From assembly GCA_947000775.1 (NCBI GenBank), contig CAMQGK010000634.1, forward strand, positions 22,232,001 to 22,296,000: a stretch of DNA of 64,000 nucleotides, written 5' to 3'. This document shows, one piece after another, positions 24,801 to 39,800 of the stretch. The position numbers were made by a program, and so were the translations under genes. Every line of letters begins with the position of its first letter. Position 1 is the first letter of the stretch. The DNA is from Pterois miles. Lineage: Eukaryota > Chordata > Actinopteri > Perciformes > Scorpaenidae. The notes under the pieces were generated by a model. It had not been told where the DNA came from. It searched no databases and was given only the letters and a program-made list of their open reading frames with translations.

Positions 24801-27800
24801 GAATGATAAACAATAGCACCGTTTCGCTCCAGGGATTCAGTTTCTGGACGGTCGGGCTACATTTTACATCTGAAACATCATAACTCAGCGGTCCTAGTGT
24901 CACTTGACGGCTCTGTTAGTTGAGTGTGACTGTGTGTGTGTGTGTGTGTGTGTGCGTGCGTGTGTGTGTGTGTGTGTGTGTGTTGTACCTGCGCTGGGGG
25001 AGGAGGGCTCACACACACTGGAGGAATCGCTGTAGGTGTTGGAAACCTGCTCCGACAGTTTCTTCTTGGTGCTTCCGTTTGTTTTGTGGTGTTTCTTCTT
25101 GTTCTTCACTAAGATCTTCCCCATCAGCTCCATTGGGCTTGGCAGCGGGACGCCGGACTCCAGCTGGATGGCGGGGGGAGGAAGCGATGAACACATGAGG
25201 TCATAAGCATTGTAATAAGGTCATCTAAATTAAGAAATAGGCAGGCACAAAGAGGGAAAAAAGGAAGGATGAAGTGTGGGATTTTTTGTGACAAGCACTC
25301 AAATATTAAAAACTAGCGCTGTCAATCGGTTAAAATATTTAATCACATTTAATAGATTGATGATGCATGATTGTCCATAGTAATCATGATTAATAGCAAA
25401 TAAATCACATTTTTTTATCTGTTCAAAATGTGCCTTAAGGGGAGATTTGTCAACTCTTATCAACATGGGAGTGGACAAATATGCTATTTTATGCACATGT
25501 ATGTATATCTATTATTAGAAATCAGTTAACAACACAAAACAATGACAGATCTTATCCAGAAACCTTCACAGATTTTGCATTTAGCATAAAATATGCTCAA
25601 ATCATAACATGGCAAATTGCAGCCCAACAGACAACAACAGCTGTCAGTGTGTCAGTGTGCTGACTTGACTATGACTTGCTCCAAACTGCATGTGATTATC
25701 ATAAAGTGGGCATGTCTGTAAAGGGGAGACTGATGAGTGCCCAGAGAACCTACTTTCATTTATGTATCTTGAGGTCAGAGGTCAAGGGACCCCTTTGACA
25801 GGTTTTCCTTACCAAAATTTAGCAGTGGAGCATTATTTAGCCTCCTTCCCAACAAGCTAGTATGACATGTTTGGCATCAGCGTATTTGTTAGGTTTTCTG
25901 GTTTCATATGATACCAGTATCTTCACTTTAGCTTTAAAAGTGAACCTGCAACAAATTAAAACTCACAAGTTACTGTAAAGTGTTAAAGTGTGTAATAGTA
26001 GTGTTAAAACGATTTGATATGAGCTCATCATTATTGCATTAACATTGACAAAAAAAAAACAAATGTAAAAAAAACCCCAAAATGTTATCAAGTTCCAGGA
26101 TGTTCTTGTGTGGCTGATGATTGCTCCATTGAAGACATACTGTACATATCTTAAAACAGTTTGGAGACAAATTAGCTAATTACAGGAAGAAACATAGTTG
26201 AGAAAAAAGTTATTCTGCTCAAAATTCAGTATGGAGGATTCATAGACTGTGCTGTACATAAAGATGGACGACATGACAGCTTTCCAAAAGTGAAGCCAAA
26301 ACATCTCGATCGCCCCCTGGTGGCTGGCTGCAGTGTAGGTCATTAAGCTTGCCTCTTCCATCAACACAGTCTCACTCCCAACTTGTTAAATATGGCGTCA
26401 ATGCCTCTCGGGACACAGATCAGGGACGCTGTGTCAATATACGCTCATTACGTGCATAGTGTCCTTTCAAAATAAATTTCTTTTTTCACAGAAAGTTAGG
26501 TTTAGGCAACATAACCACTTAGTCAGGGTTAGGAAACGGTCGTGGTTGACTGTAACTTCACTGACTTATGACTCGCATGATGATACTAAACGACTCATGT
26601 GACTGATGATACTAACGAGTCATGTGTGTAACGACTCACGGGACTGAGGATGCAGACAAGTCACATGATTAAAATGTCACTGATGTGACAAAATAAGTAA
26701 ACTTTACTTTCACGTTTCACATGGGACACAAACTCTGGTCTCTTAGTTGAAAGCCTTGTGCTTGTTTGACCCATCCACCATCCCCCCTACCCGCCATGAA
26801 TGGACTTTCACACTATTAATACTACGTCAGTTGCTCTGAATGTAGAATAACGCCAAGGGTGGGTTTACATTTGAGTTGACGAATTGGGTTGCTCATGTTA
26901 ATGGATAATAAAAAGTTAGTAAAAAGTACACATCAAATGCATTTTTCCCAAAGATGTCATGTCTGTCATTTTTATCATGCTGGTGTATGTTCAAGTGTTA
27001 ATTTTTCTGATAAGTATCCAGGATATTTTGGCTTCACTTCAGTGGGAGGAAGTAGAGATGTGTCGTCTATCTTTATATACAGTCTACGGGAAGATTCTGC
27101 TGAGCAGAGCTTGTTAGTGACCGGGACGACCGACACCGAGCATTACAAACTCTGTTGATGTAACAGCTCAAAAGTTTACACTTTCAGCACTAAAAATTAG
27201 CTTCCTGGGGGGGAACTGTGAGCGTTAAACCCAAACACTCACCCTCTCAAGGGAGTTGGCTGGAAGTAGAAAGATCTCTGATTTATTTATGGGGTACACT
27301 GCTTTTGGATCACAGTGTTTAGGGATATTAATAATGCATTATGAAGAAATTCGGCAGTGATGTTGTATACACTCCCAACCCACAGTTTACAACTTATCAG
27401 CTGTAAACAAAACCAAACTTGAAATGTTTCTTACTTTTAAGAGCAGAGAAACAGCGATCAAACTGAAGCCAAGATTTTCCATCTAATAACCCAGTTTCCC
27501 AGCTGCCAAACGCATCCATCTACTGCTTTCTGCTGTTGTTGTTGGGAAGTGATAAAATAAAGATTAGACGTCCTGTCTGAATGGGCTTCACTCAAACAGT
27601 TCCAGTTGAATGGAAACAGTTCAATGCCGGATGTGACACCGCGTAATCTTGACTGCACTCAAATGCACTGAACCTGTTTGATTAAACTACAGTTCACCTG
27701 GATGGATTCGATTAAGCTTTGTCCTCCAAATCCCCAAACCTGCTCAGTTGTACAAAGCAGTGAAAAGAGGGCATCAATAGAGGCAGAAAATGCTTTTAAA

Positions 27801-30800
27801 AAAGTCAACACGGTTTCACTTCCATCCTGGGAATACTCGCTCTACTTCTCATCACTTTCAGTCTCTGACATCTGGCCAGTGGTGGAATGTAACTAAATAC
27901 ATTTACTCAAGTACTGCATTAAAGTTTTTTGTACTTGTACTTTGCTTGAGTATTTCCATTTCATGCACCACCTCAGCTGGCCCCTTTCGATGGAAAGTAT
28001 CTCTAAGGCTGAGCCCAGCCACTCTATGGAGGAAGCATATTTCGGCATCCTTTTGGTCACTACCCAAAGCTCATGACCAAAGGTGAGGGTTGGAATGTAG
28101 ATAGACTGGTAGATTTGCTTTCCAGCTCAGCTCCCTCTTCACTACAATGGTCTGAGGTGAGGTGGTTCAGGCATCTGATCAGGATGCCTCCTGGACGCCT
28201 CCCTTTGGAGGTTTTCCAGGCACGTCCGACAGGTAAGAGGGCCCAGGGTAGACCCAGAACACACTGTACAGATTATATATCTTGGCTGTATGAGGAACAC
28301 CTCAGGGTCCCCCAGGAAGAGGTGAAAAACACTGCTGGGGAACGGGACATCTGGTATTCCCTGCTAAGCCTGCTGCCAACGCAACCCGGCCCTGCTATGT
28401 TATACTTCTGCTCCACTTCATTTATTTCATAGCTTTACTTACTAGTTACATTGTGTGTAAGAGTTTGCAAAGATCATCATAAACATAAAATCTGATGCAT
28501 TGTTATATAGTATGCAAAATAGCTAAAACTGTCACCAACTACAACAGTAAAAGGCATAATGATTCAATAATAACATATATAATAATATAACACTCAGGAG
28601 TCATTTTCTACTAAATTAGTAAGTACTTTAATTTTGAATGCAGTACTTTTACTAAGTACACAAGTGTTTTTACATTGAGGTATTGCCCATTTTATTTAAA
28701 GTTGCTGTTAGTAACTTTGAGCAAATATAATAAAAAGTTCACAGATCTGTCTCATACACTACTGTTAGGATATGGTGTCATTTTTAATAACGTTTTATTA
28801 TATTTGCTCCAATTTGCCAACTTTATCTTTAAATTTAGAGCAAGTAATGTTGAGAAATTTAAGTATATGATTATGATCATGATACAATTCAAACTGAAAA
28901 AAATGTTATGTATGTCCAATGTAAGCAGCTAGCAGCACTAGCCCCATCCATCCATCATCTTTAACCACTTATCCCGTTAGGGGTCGCGGAGGGCTGGAGC
29001 CGATCCCAGCTGGCACTGGACGAAGGCTGGGTACAAACTACACCCTCACCCACACTAGACTGCACATAGAGACAGACAACCATTCATGCTCACATTCACA
29101 GCTATGGGCAGTTTAGAGTCATCATTTAACCTGCATGTCTTTGGACTGTTGGGGGAAGCCGGAGAACCTGGAGAAAACCCACGCTAACACGGGGAAAACA
29201 TGCAAACTCCACACAGAAAAGCCCCAAGCCGGATTCAAACCTGCGACACTCTTGCTGTGAGGTGTGAAAAAGTCGGCAAGTCAGCAACACTGATAGTCCG
29301 TCCCTTCAGGCCTCCCTCCAAAACCACTCCCTCAAAATGATTATTATCAAAATGAACGTAAACAATGAACATGACTATTGTTAGCATGAATAAATACTTC
29401 TTCCACGTTCAACAATGTGTTTCAGGTGTCTGTGCAACCTCTGAAGACTGTTTCTGGCCGCCTCTGGCAGATTATCAGGTCATGGTTCACTTTTATTGAC
29501 TGTGAATTTGTGCAAGCACCCCTTGCTAGATTCTCTACTGTAAAGCCCCTTTTAGAAAAAGGAGATAGACCTTTCCTTTTGGAAGTACTGCCTGTTTGTA
29601 TTCTTGTTTGTATAACTGGCTGCTAGAATACACGTAGAAGACTTGGAGTAATGCAGCCTTTGATTAAAGGCGTATCATCTTAAATTTATGGAAAGTTGTT
29701 TGCTACGCTACGCTAGCTCCAACATCTCACGCTTCCTCTTCTGCCCCACATTAGTATCAATCCCGCCTGCTATCTGCGTGCGAGTACATTTCGTTTCTCC
29801 AACTCTGGTCTGTCTGCAGCTTAAAACTAAGCCTCAGCTAAACTGAGCAAGAAAAATCGTTTTATTTCTCAACATATCTCATATTTTTTCTGCAGTTATA
29901 ATGAAACTGTTTTGGCAATACAGCCCTCATCAGCATAATGAATGCAGTGATGAGAGCCATATAACAAACAGGGAAACATGTTCATGGCGAATCCAATTTT
30001 TAAGTAATTTCAGCTAATTTTTTTTGGAAAGAGCAGACTGTTCTCAGTTTAATTGAACAAACAAACAATGTTGCCAGTCTCTTCTATTCACCGCGAATGA
30101 CGGTTTTGTGGAGGAGCTTGTATTTCTCAGAGAGCCATAATCCTCTTTATTCTCACCTAAGGCTCAGCTGAAACCAATCTAGCTATATTACCCTATCTGC
30201 CCCTGCCCCTATGGACTAATGGAGCGATATCCCATTTGATACGCTGTATACACGACTGTCTCAGTGCCAGAGGGGAGTGGTTGTCATTGCACTCACCTTT
30301 CCCAGTTATTACATGCTCAGTGGTAGAAATCTGATTCCTCAACGGCCCTTTCTCTTTCTATCTCTCTCTCTCTAACTTCTCCAACTCCATTCGAAAGGCT
30401 TCCCCCTGATAATACTTCAATGTCAAATCCAGTCAGAAGGCTGCTGGAAACTTGCGCCGTTCTACAGTGTTATATCACCAGGGACAAGACATCCCTGGCG
30501 AATAACAAGAGTGTGTTAAAGCACACGTGTGTGCAGGATTACATGTTTTCATGTGGGACCCAGACACTACGAGACGTGCATGTGCGAGAGTTTGTGCGAC
30601 AAGTGACTAACATTTGCCTCACGTAAGTGCCTGCGTCATTACACACAAAGAAGCTCGTGGGAAGAGGGGAAAAAAAAAAAGAGTTTGGCCACAAAGAGAC
30701 AAAGCAAGCTTTTGACGGGTAGCCATGGCAACAGAGGAGAGACAGATAAAGGGCTGCCAAGAAAAGCCACGTTCAGATTACAGCGTAAAACACTTCCATT

Positions 30801-33800
30801 TAATCTTGCACTGCTGTCGTTTGCAGGCTCTCCCGCGATAACAGAGAGGTGATGCAAGGGAATAAAAATGACTGCGGGGATGGATCGTTAAAAGTTGGCT
30901 TCCATGGCACGTAAATAGCCACAGGTGTGTATGTGTGTGTGTGTGATTGAAAATGAGAATAGAGAGAGCGACAGAGGAAAAAGTCTAGGAGGCCATTTAG
31001 GAGTGTGCCAGCAGTGACGGAAAGAGGAAAGACAACAACAACACATTTTGCCAGGTGCTAGAGGACATGTCGATATGTTGCCGTCTGTGAGACAGACGGA
31101 GAGGGAGAGAGGACGTAAATACAGAGACAAAGCAGTATGTAAGAACAAATGAGTGACTATATATGTTGCCTCCTGAATGTATATGTGTATGGGTGGCATG
31201 CTGGCGAGCAGTGTTCAAGGACACTTCTTTGGTGCACTCATGTGTGCGATAATACGTGCTGAATCCCTCGCTGCTGGCCATGTATGCATCTGTGTGCGTG
31301 CTAGAATGAGACACAGCCAGAGAGAGACCAAGCAAGTGTGAATGTATGTGTGAGCACATGCACGTGTGTGTTAAGTACTCACAGGATATTTCTCCAGAGG
31401 TTCAGTCAGTAATGCGTCTCCAAATATTGACCGGCAGTACTCGGCCATCTTAGCCTGCTGCTTCGGCCTGTCATTCATTATCACACAAAAACAAACACAG
31501 ACACCGTCATGCTAAATATCAGTACACACTAAATATGCGTGTTCCTCTTAAGAAACCCCACAGAGCCATTAAGAGAATAACCAATGAGAACTTTCCCCCT
31601 AAAGCTGCACAGGTGGTTACACTGCTCAAACACACAAAATGGCTTGATTGGGCCTATTGATGTTAAACCATCCAGTGACAGCCAGCGCCGATCAATATGG
31701 CCGACACTCGAAATGATCTGCTGACTTACGAGTCCACGTGGTTCTCAAAGGACAGGATGATGGGGAAGGGCGAGGTCTTGAAGGCACACTCTGCTATAGC
31801 CTCGATCACTTCCTACAAAACACAAACGAAAATAATGAATAATATAACTATAGATGATGCTGAATACATGCAACTAGCGCAGAATGTTGTTATTGGGATT
31901 GAAAAAATGTTTTTGACAACTTTTTTTAGTCCCATAATGTGTCTACTTTCAGATTAGTGGAAATAAAACATCCAAAATACACATTTAAGTGTTTATTTTA
32001 TTACTTTGTCTATTTGCATCTGTAGATTTCTCCTAAATTCACCACAATTTACCATAACATAATGCCTCATTTACATATTTAAATATAATATTTGTCTTAA
32101 TGTAAGTAACCAACTGCAGAAGTTTCATCGTGGTTTCTATTTTTTATTTTAACCTATTCACCTGCAGTGTCTTGCAAAATGTATGAAATTTTACAATCAA
32201 TATCTTTAAAGGCTGTTTTCTCAAAATGTCTTTTCTCCCACAGCATGTCAAAAATCTATACTTCAGCAGCACTTACACAAACCAAACTTTCCAGTTTCAT
32301 TCCCATCTATATTCTGACAGTTCGTGCAGAGGGATTTGTTCATATATCATTCATAGTCTGATTTATACAACATTTTATTCCTAAAAACATGGCAAAAATG
32401 TAAAAAAAATTTTTTTAAATGGCTGTTGACAGTATTTTCTGATTTATGGAGTGATAAAAAAAGTGATATCCAAAATTCCCTCTTTAAAAGCCAGGGCTGT
32501 CAAAGTTAATGTGATAATAACACGTTAGCACAAGTTTGTTTTAACGGCATAAATTACTAATACATCACAATTCGATATTTTGAAGGTTGTAGCAGGCTCA
32601 GTTTTAAAGCTCGAGTAAAGATATTGGCATCATGTGAAACTAGAAAATCTAAGGTTTACCAACCATATCATACCAGCTAAATAACGCTACAAACTTATGC
32701 TAAATTTTGGTGAGGAAAAACTAGCATGGCCATTTTCAAAGGGGGCCCTTGACCTCTGACCTCAAGATACGTGAATGTAAATGGGTTCTGTGGGTCCCCA
32801 CCAGTCTCCCCTTTACAGATATGTCCACTTTATGATAATCACATGCAGTTTGGATCAAGTCATAGTCAAGTCAGCACACTGACACACTGACAGCTGTTGT
32901 TGCCTGTTGGGCTGCTGTTTGTCATGTTATGATTTAAGCATATTTTTATACTAAATGCAGTACCTGTGAGGGTTTATGGACAATACTTGTCATTGTTTTT
33001 TGTGGTTAATTGATTTCTAGTAATAAATTGATACATACATTTGCATAAAGCACCATATTTGCCTATTCCCATGTTGATAAGAGTATTAAATACTTGACAA
33101 ATCTCCCTTTAAGGTACATTTTGAACAGATAAATAATATGTGATTAATTTGCAATTATGAACTATGGACAATAATGCATTTAATCACGATTAAATATTTT
33201 AATTGATTGACAGGACTAGTAAAAGTCTTTGACTCTAATATGTCAACAAAATATAACCAGAATTTTGAACCTGGCTTTATTCAATGTTCAGATTTCTGTT
33301 ATGGAAATGTATGCAGATTAGCACATAACTAATAAGATAATACATTATTTGTGTATTTAAACACACATTTTCAGAAAACTTGTAATACAAAATGTTTTAA
33401 TGTAAGCAATCAACTGGGGAAGTTTCACAGTGATATCTGTTAGCTACATTTTTTTACCCTATTCACCTGTAGTGTCTCCCCTTAAAAACGACGAATGTCA
33501 CGGTTGGTTTGTGTGATAATATGCTGTGGAATCACATGAAAATAAGACATTCAGAAACACTCTTCAGCTTGATCAGCCAGCCAGATTCATATCCAGTTAC
33601 AATAATAAAGTTTCCTATGTTTCCTAGAATGCCTGAGAGCACCATAAGAGAGAGCAAGAGTGATAAGATACAAAAAATAAATTACTCTCCGCCTTTACTC
33701 CAAGCGCAACATGTTATCTGACGCGACTGATGCTGGAAGAATTATACGGCTGTGTGTATCAAATGCTCGTCTCAAGTGTGTGTATGCATGTGCAGGATGT

Positions 33801-36800
33801 CAACACACTTTCTGGTTAATAATGTGAAAGGAAATCCTGTCAAGTGTATCACAAATTGCCGTGTGTTCAGTCAATCATGTCCCCACAAATTTCAGCATGG
33901 ATGTGTTTACGGAAACAGGAGCCGAGCCATGAAGCGGTGTCACAGCTCAACTCCAGCGGGGAGACAGCTCAACATCTGATATCGGGTTTCTGAGCCGCTG
34001 ATTGTCTAAGTCAATTACACCATCTTTAACAACGGTGTCAGCTCAGTTAATGCCTTCATTTCCATTTGCTCCATCTCCTCCAATAAAAATCTTTGTCTGT
34101 AACTCAACCCCTCTCCATCTGTAGCTCGCTTCCATCCTCCGTCTCTTCAAACTCTTTCTCCTTTTGCATTTCACTCTCAGGGCGATTCCATTAAGCTACT
34201 TCTTTTGTTACTCTCATTAGAGCAAAATTTCTTCTATCAATCAAGCCACCCACCTCCCTCTTTCTTTTCCTCCTCACACCTACTCTGCCCTTAGATTTTC
34301 ACACCTCCCTCCTCCTCCTCCTCCTCCTCCTCCTCCTCCTCCCATAAAAGCATTTTTCTTTTTGTCTTCTCATGTTCTGAGACTTCAAGTAAGTGCCCCT
34401 CAGCGCTTCAGTTTATGGCCATTCAGTGAGTCCCTGTCCTTTATGATTTGCCATCTGCTGAATGTTTGCCCCACTTCTTATCCAGCTCTGCTTTCCTCCA
34501 TACTGTTATCTTCTGAGTCTGACTCTGTATCTGTCAGCTTTTCTTTACATGTATATTTAAGTTAGCCTCCTTCAAGTTTTCATGAGATCTGACCCCATTT
34601 TTCTGTTTAGGGTGAGCATTTTCTCCGCAATAGCCAATCACTGTATTAACATTCACAGGAAAATGATGCATGTGTGTAATCCAGCACAATGTTATCTCAT
34701 TGATAACAGCCTCACTGCTTACTGTTCATTGTCTTTACATCATTTCAGAGCTGTATTAAGTTACTGCTAATGCAAACAGAACATTGCCTACTGCCACTGC
34801 TTCACGTTAAAGGTGAATAAGCATCGGGTGGCTTTTTTGTGAAACAGACAAAACGTAATGTGCAGTTAATGATAACCGAGATGGTTAAAAAAAATGCATC
34901 TTTTTTTTTTTAACAGCTGGGATCAGCTTCGGCCCCTCCCCACCGCAACCCTGTAACGGAGAAGTGGTTACAGATAATGGATGGATGGATCTTTTTTTTT
35001 AATTTATTTTGGCGCAGGAGTAACACAACAAGAAGGAGCAGCCACAGTTAGCTGTTAGATGAAAAGTTGCAGGCTCCACTCCGCTGTTATGGGGAAAACT
35101 ATTTACGCTTGAAATCAGATCATGGCAATTATTATGGGCTGACTTCTTTTATTCAAACAATGTGCATTGGTTTGGCTGCACTGGAAACAGGCTTTTGCAT
35201 TTTGGTGGAAGAGCACATATGTTTGAAGATGCAGATGCTCACAGAGGTGGCTGCCAAAACACTTCCATGTAAACCTAAAAGGACAGTTTGGGCGTTTTGA
35301 AGTGGGGTTGTGTGAGGTACTTATCCATAGTCAGTGTATTACCTACAGTATATAACGGTCGGCACACCTCCAGTTTGGAGGAGCAGATAAGAGTTATCCA
35401 CGCTGAAGCAAAGCAATTTACTTCTGTGCACGAGGCCAGCAGCAAAATGCTTTTTAGCCACCTAAAAGAAAGGCTCAGCAAAAAAATCTATATCTGTTTA
35501 AATGTAATGTGTATTTAGAATATTTTCACCACTTTATCTCACCGTCAGACAGCCGGCGAGTTTCACTTTCAGTACCCCGTTCTAAACATAAATGATAAAT
35601 GGACTTGCACTTATATACTTTTCTATAATAAAAGTACACTTGAACCGATATTGACTTTTTTAACTGCCGTCCTTGTCCCCTGACCGTCGTCTGTTGCAGG
35701 TAATACACTGACTATGGATGCGTACCTCATACAACCCCACTCCAAAACACCCAAACTGTCCCTTTAAAGTGTACACTACGAGACAGAGTCATGTTTATCA
35801 AATAGAATCAACTGAAAATAAAGATTAAACCCAGAAACCCATTTTAACCCTAAAATATCTAAAATAGAAAGTAACTAAAAGTTGTGAGTGTTGGCCCAAC
35901 CCAAATAAGATAAGATAAGATAAGATGAACCTTTATTAATCCCCGGAGGGAACCCAATCAGTACTTGATGCAATACAGGGATTATGTGTACAACATGTGG
36001 ATTACGTCATCTATCGGCGAGGTCTGTTTACCCAGAACCCCCCTCTCTCTCAGTGTGTCTGTAGACAAGGACATTAAAATGAATCTAAACAGAAACATGT
36101 TCGAGGCCGTGCTCCCCCCTCCTCTGCTCCCCAACCCCTCGCCTATATCGCCATCACTCTGCTCTCCTTGTGTTACCTTGAAGGAGATTTCAGTTGTCAT
36201 GGTGAAGCCGTGAGTGATGACAGGCTCTTCTTCTGTGGTGCGACCCTTCCAGCAGTCCAGTTCAATGCAGCGGCATCCGGACAGGAGAACCTGCTTGTAC
36301 ATCTCGACTGAAGAGTTCCCAGCGAGCTGGCCGGCTGCACGCCGCACAAAAACGCAAAAAAACACACAAAAACACACAAAAACACACCACTTCAGAGAAC
36401 TGCTGATCCCGAAAGAACCAGGATGCTCACAAAAACACGTCCTCCCACCTTTCAAGAACTCATTAACTGTATTAATTGCAGGCATGCAGTAAAAACTATA
36501 CAACTGTCGTTATCTGAAGCAGGCAAATCTCATCATCCTGTCACCATTAGCGAAGCAATTAGCTCGTCACATTAGCAGCATGCTTTCCTGCAACACAGTG
36601 GGGACTTTGTCAAAGTGAGAGGCAGATCTGTTCTCACTTCACTCAGCAACAGTCGAGCCCTCCATGTCTTTTCATTCCTTTTCTTTTTCTTTTTCTTAGA
36701 CATCCTTGCAAAAATCCATTAAGGGAAACACTTTCTTTACTAAATGACGTGATGTGTTGTACATGGCACAAAACTTTGGCATAAAAACTTGCTTTAATTT

Positions 36801-39800
36801 ACCAAATATTTATTATTAAGTTGCGAAGCATAAACGCTGCGAGGACAGAAATGCATTGTGCATCTCTCTGTTACTTCTAATGATAATATCACTATGAACA
36901 TACGACATGAAAAACTGCTCGTGAGGAGAAAATAAAGGACCTGTTGTTTGTTTTTCTCATTTCTTCATTTCGCAGGCCACAAGCCTGGCCTATTACAGAA
37001 ATTCCATTTTTCCCCATCGCTGGAGAAATTTGATCCACTTGAAAGATTCAATGCTCTCCAGTTCCCCCCCGAATAGATTTGAATAGATGAATTCTAATAT
37101 CCATTGAGGAGAAAATGGCCTCTGTATTGAGCCTGCACGCTGAGAGCCAGTTACTGTGACTACCAGTCTAAAGAAATATTTAACTCATGAATATCAATGA
37201 ATTGAGTATCATGGCATGACTTGATTGGATAACCGCTGGAGAGGTAACACAGGAAAGGGGGCCTGATATGCGCCGGCGCGTTTGATTGACTGACCTGCGA
37301 GCTATGAAGTCGGGTGTATTCGTTCGTGCAAACCAAAATTGTATTTCTAAATGAACGAGTGATGTGTTCATGCGTAGAAGAATAAATGATGCACGTGCGT
37401 CAGTAAAATCGAGCTGAGTGGTTGTTACGCGAGTGCAAACCAGACAGAGAGACAGAGCGTACATCCACAGCAGACTTTGACTTACCTGTGAGGTATGTGT
37501 TGTGTGAGGAGTTGATGAAATAGTGGGAAAGGGGAAGGGTCATGTCTTCACTCTGGTCCAGCTTCTCCGGGGGGATGATGCTGTTCTCCTCCCCATTCAG
37601 ATACCTGGCGAAGCCTTCAATCGAGATCTGACCTGCACCAACACAACACAACGCAAAGACATGTTAGTCAAAATGATATGATCCGGACTCCTTATAGGTA
37701 CAGGAACTCCAAATCCTTCAGTGGTACATGTCCACAGCCTCCGTCCAATGAGGCGTCACAGTGGCCGCTCCTCGTTTGCATAAAGTTGAGGTCTAGGCTA
37801 CATTATGCAAATTAGGGGCATCCAACACGACTCGCTGCCTCTGGAAACTCCAGAGAAACTATTAAACTAAGTGTTGTTGATCCAAATTAGGGACAGATTC
37901 AGGAGCTGCATGACTTATTTCTCACATAAAATGTTTTCAGAAACACATTTCGCCGAATTATTTTCATGAAATAAGAGCAGAAAGTTTCCAAACGAGCCGC
38001 CATGTTGGTTCCAGTTTGAAACCTGAGAGCAGCAGCCCATGAGGGAAAGCGTTGTGTCGAGTGGCAGCCCGTCAAACATCCAATGATGGGAAACGAGGCG
38101 ATCCCTGTGATAAAAAAACGTCCCTGTGGGTATGAGGAGTTAAAGGATACGTCGAATGATATTCTTTGTGTTGCTTACTGTCAAAAAAAATCCAATGAAA
38201 ACACCAAAGCCAACAAAAAAAGTGATTTAATAACAAGTATTATCAAGTATTGGACATCGGCAGTTGATTTTTAGCCAATGGCCTTTCCCCACTTCCTTCT
38301 CTACTTCCGGCACCCTTGCTTGGACCACATCCATCTTCAAACTCAACCTTTATTTTGATCTCAACTACACACCTGTATGTCACACCTGTATGAACACACA
38401 CCTGTATGAACACCTACAGTTGGTGTCTCCAGGACATTTTTCCCATGATAACACACACAAAGTGAAAACAACACCAGCCACACCCTGTCACAATATTTAC
38501 TCTTTCTTTACCGTTTTGTTTGAGTAATGTTTGCTATGACCAACTGCTGTTTTGGAAAATTATGTAGCCTTCTTTCAAATGAAATTGGATGTCTGTAAGC
38601 TGTTTTGTTTTTTTAAGATTTACATCTTCGGTAGTGACCAATGGGTTTGGAGCAACAGAAGGGCTGTAGGGAAGTTGTAAAGTATTGACAGACACATAAA
38701 CACTTGGTTTTAGGGCTTACCCAATCAGTCCTTCTGGGCTTAAGGCGTTTTTTGCAAACATATTTATAACATTTTTTAAACTCTTGTTTATGTCATTAAT
38801 ACTTTAACACAGAACACAAATATTTTGATGTGAAAAAGCATTTTTTTTCTGGAACTAGGCTAATTAAAAACTTGATTTCACCTTTACCCTACATGTATAA
38901 TACTCGCAGGCAAGTAGTTTGCATCTTTGCGTTGTTTAATTGTCACACCCTTAGTTGACTAAAATGTATTTAATCGATTAGTCATTTCTTTATGCTTTTT
39001 CAGGCTGAATGACTGGTTTCCAAGTTTTAAAACTTATGAGCACATCTGGTAAACACAAAATTTAAAAGTTTGTGTGATTTTATGTGGAGAAGCTCAAGTT
39101 TCACACATTGGTCGATTAAATCAACTAACCGATTAGCCGACAAAATCGCGTTAGGCGATTTTCTAATTTGTTTTGATCTTTTCATGGGATTAGTTGACAT
39201 TAAACTTATTTTCATTACAACTATGAGCCACTGTTTTGAGCCAGGATTTTTTTTCCCTATGCAATGTCTGAAGTAAAACATGTAACATATAAGGTAAGTC
39301 TAGAATGTTATGTTCCCATACAGCGTACACTACTGCAGGTGTATTGAAATGAGCAGTTGGAAGATGGTGTTCAAATGTGTTTAAAGGTTACATTACAAAA
39401 ATGTTCATAATCACTAATTAACACTGAGATTACATTAGTAGTTTAATTTAGCCGGAACCCAATTTCATTGTTTGCGGAATCCTTTGGGTTAATCCTTAAA
39501 GCCTTCGCCTCAGTGTTTCACTTTCTTACATTTCACTGTGGGTGTATACTGTCAGTTATTAGCCTTCATTAGAAATACCAAAGCTGTCTAGGTGGATAAA
39601 CGCATTAAAAAACCTCCCGTTTTCACAGGTAGTTTTACAATACAATGCTGATTTCCTACATCTCAGGCTCCACTAGCGTCCACTTTGCATTGCTGCTGCC
39701 CATAGTAAATCAAACAGGGATCTGAAAAAGCTGAACTGCCCTTGACCTTGTTCTTTTCTTGTTTTGATTGCTCATCAAGGTCACTCATGTTAAGCCTTGC

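Noticed and set aside
30888..31359. Two long minus-strand frames (103 and 120 codons) before e10
   Set aside because: His/Ser/Thr-rich low-complexity translations of TG-rich intron, without splice-phase continuity to e10 or e11.
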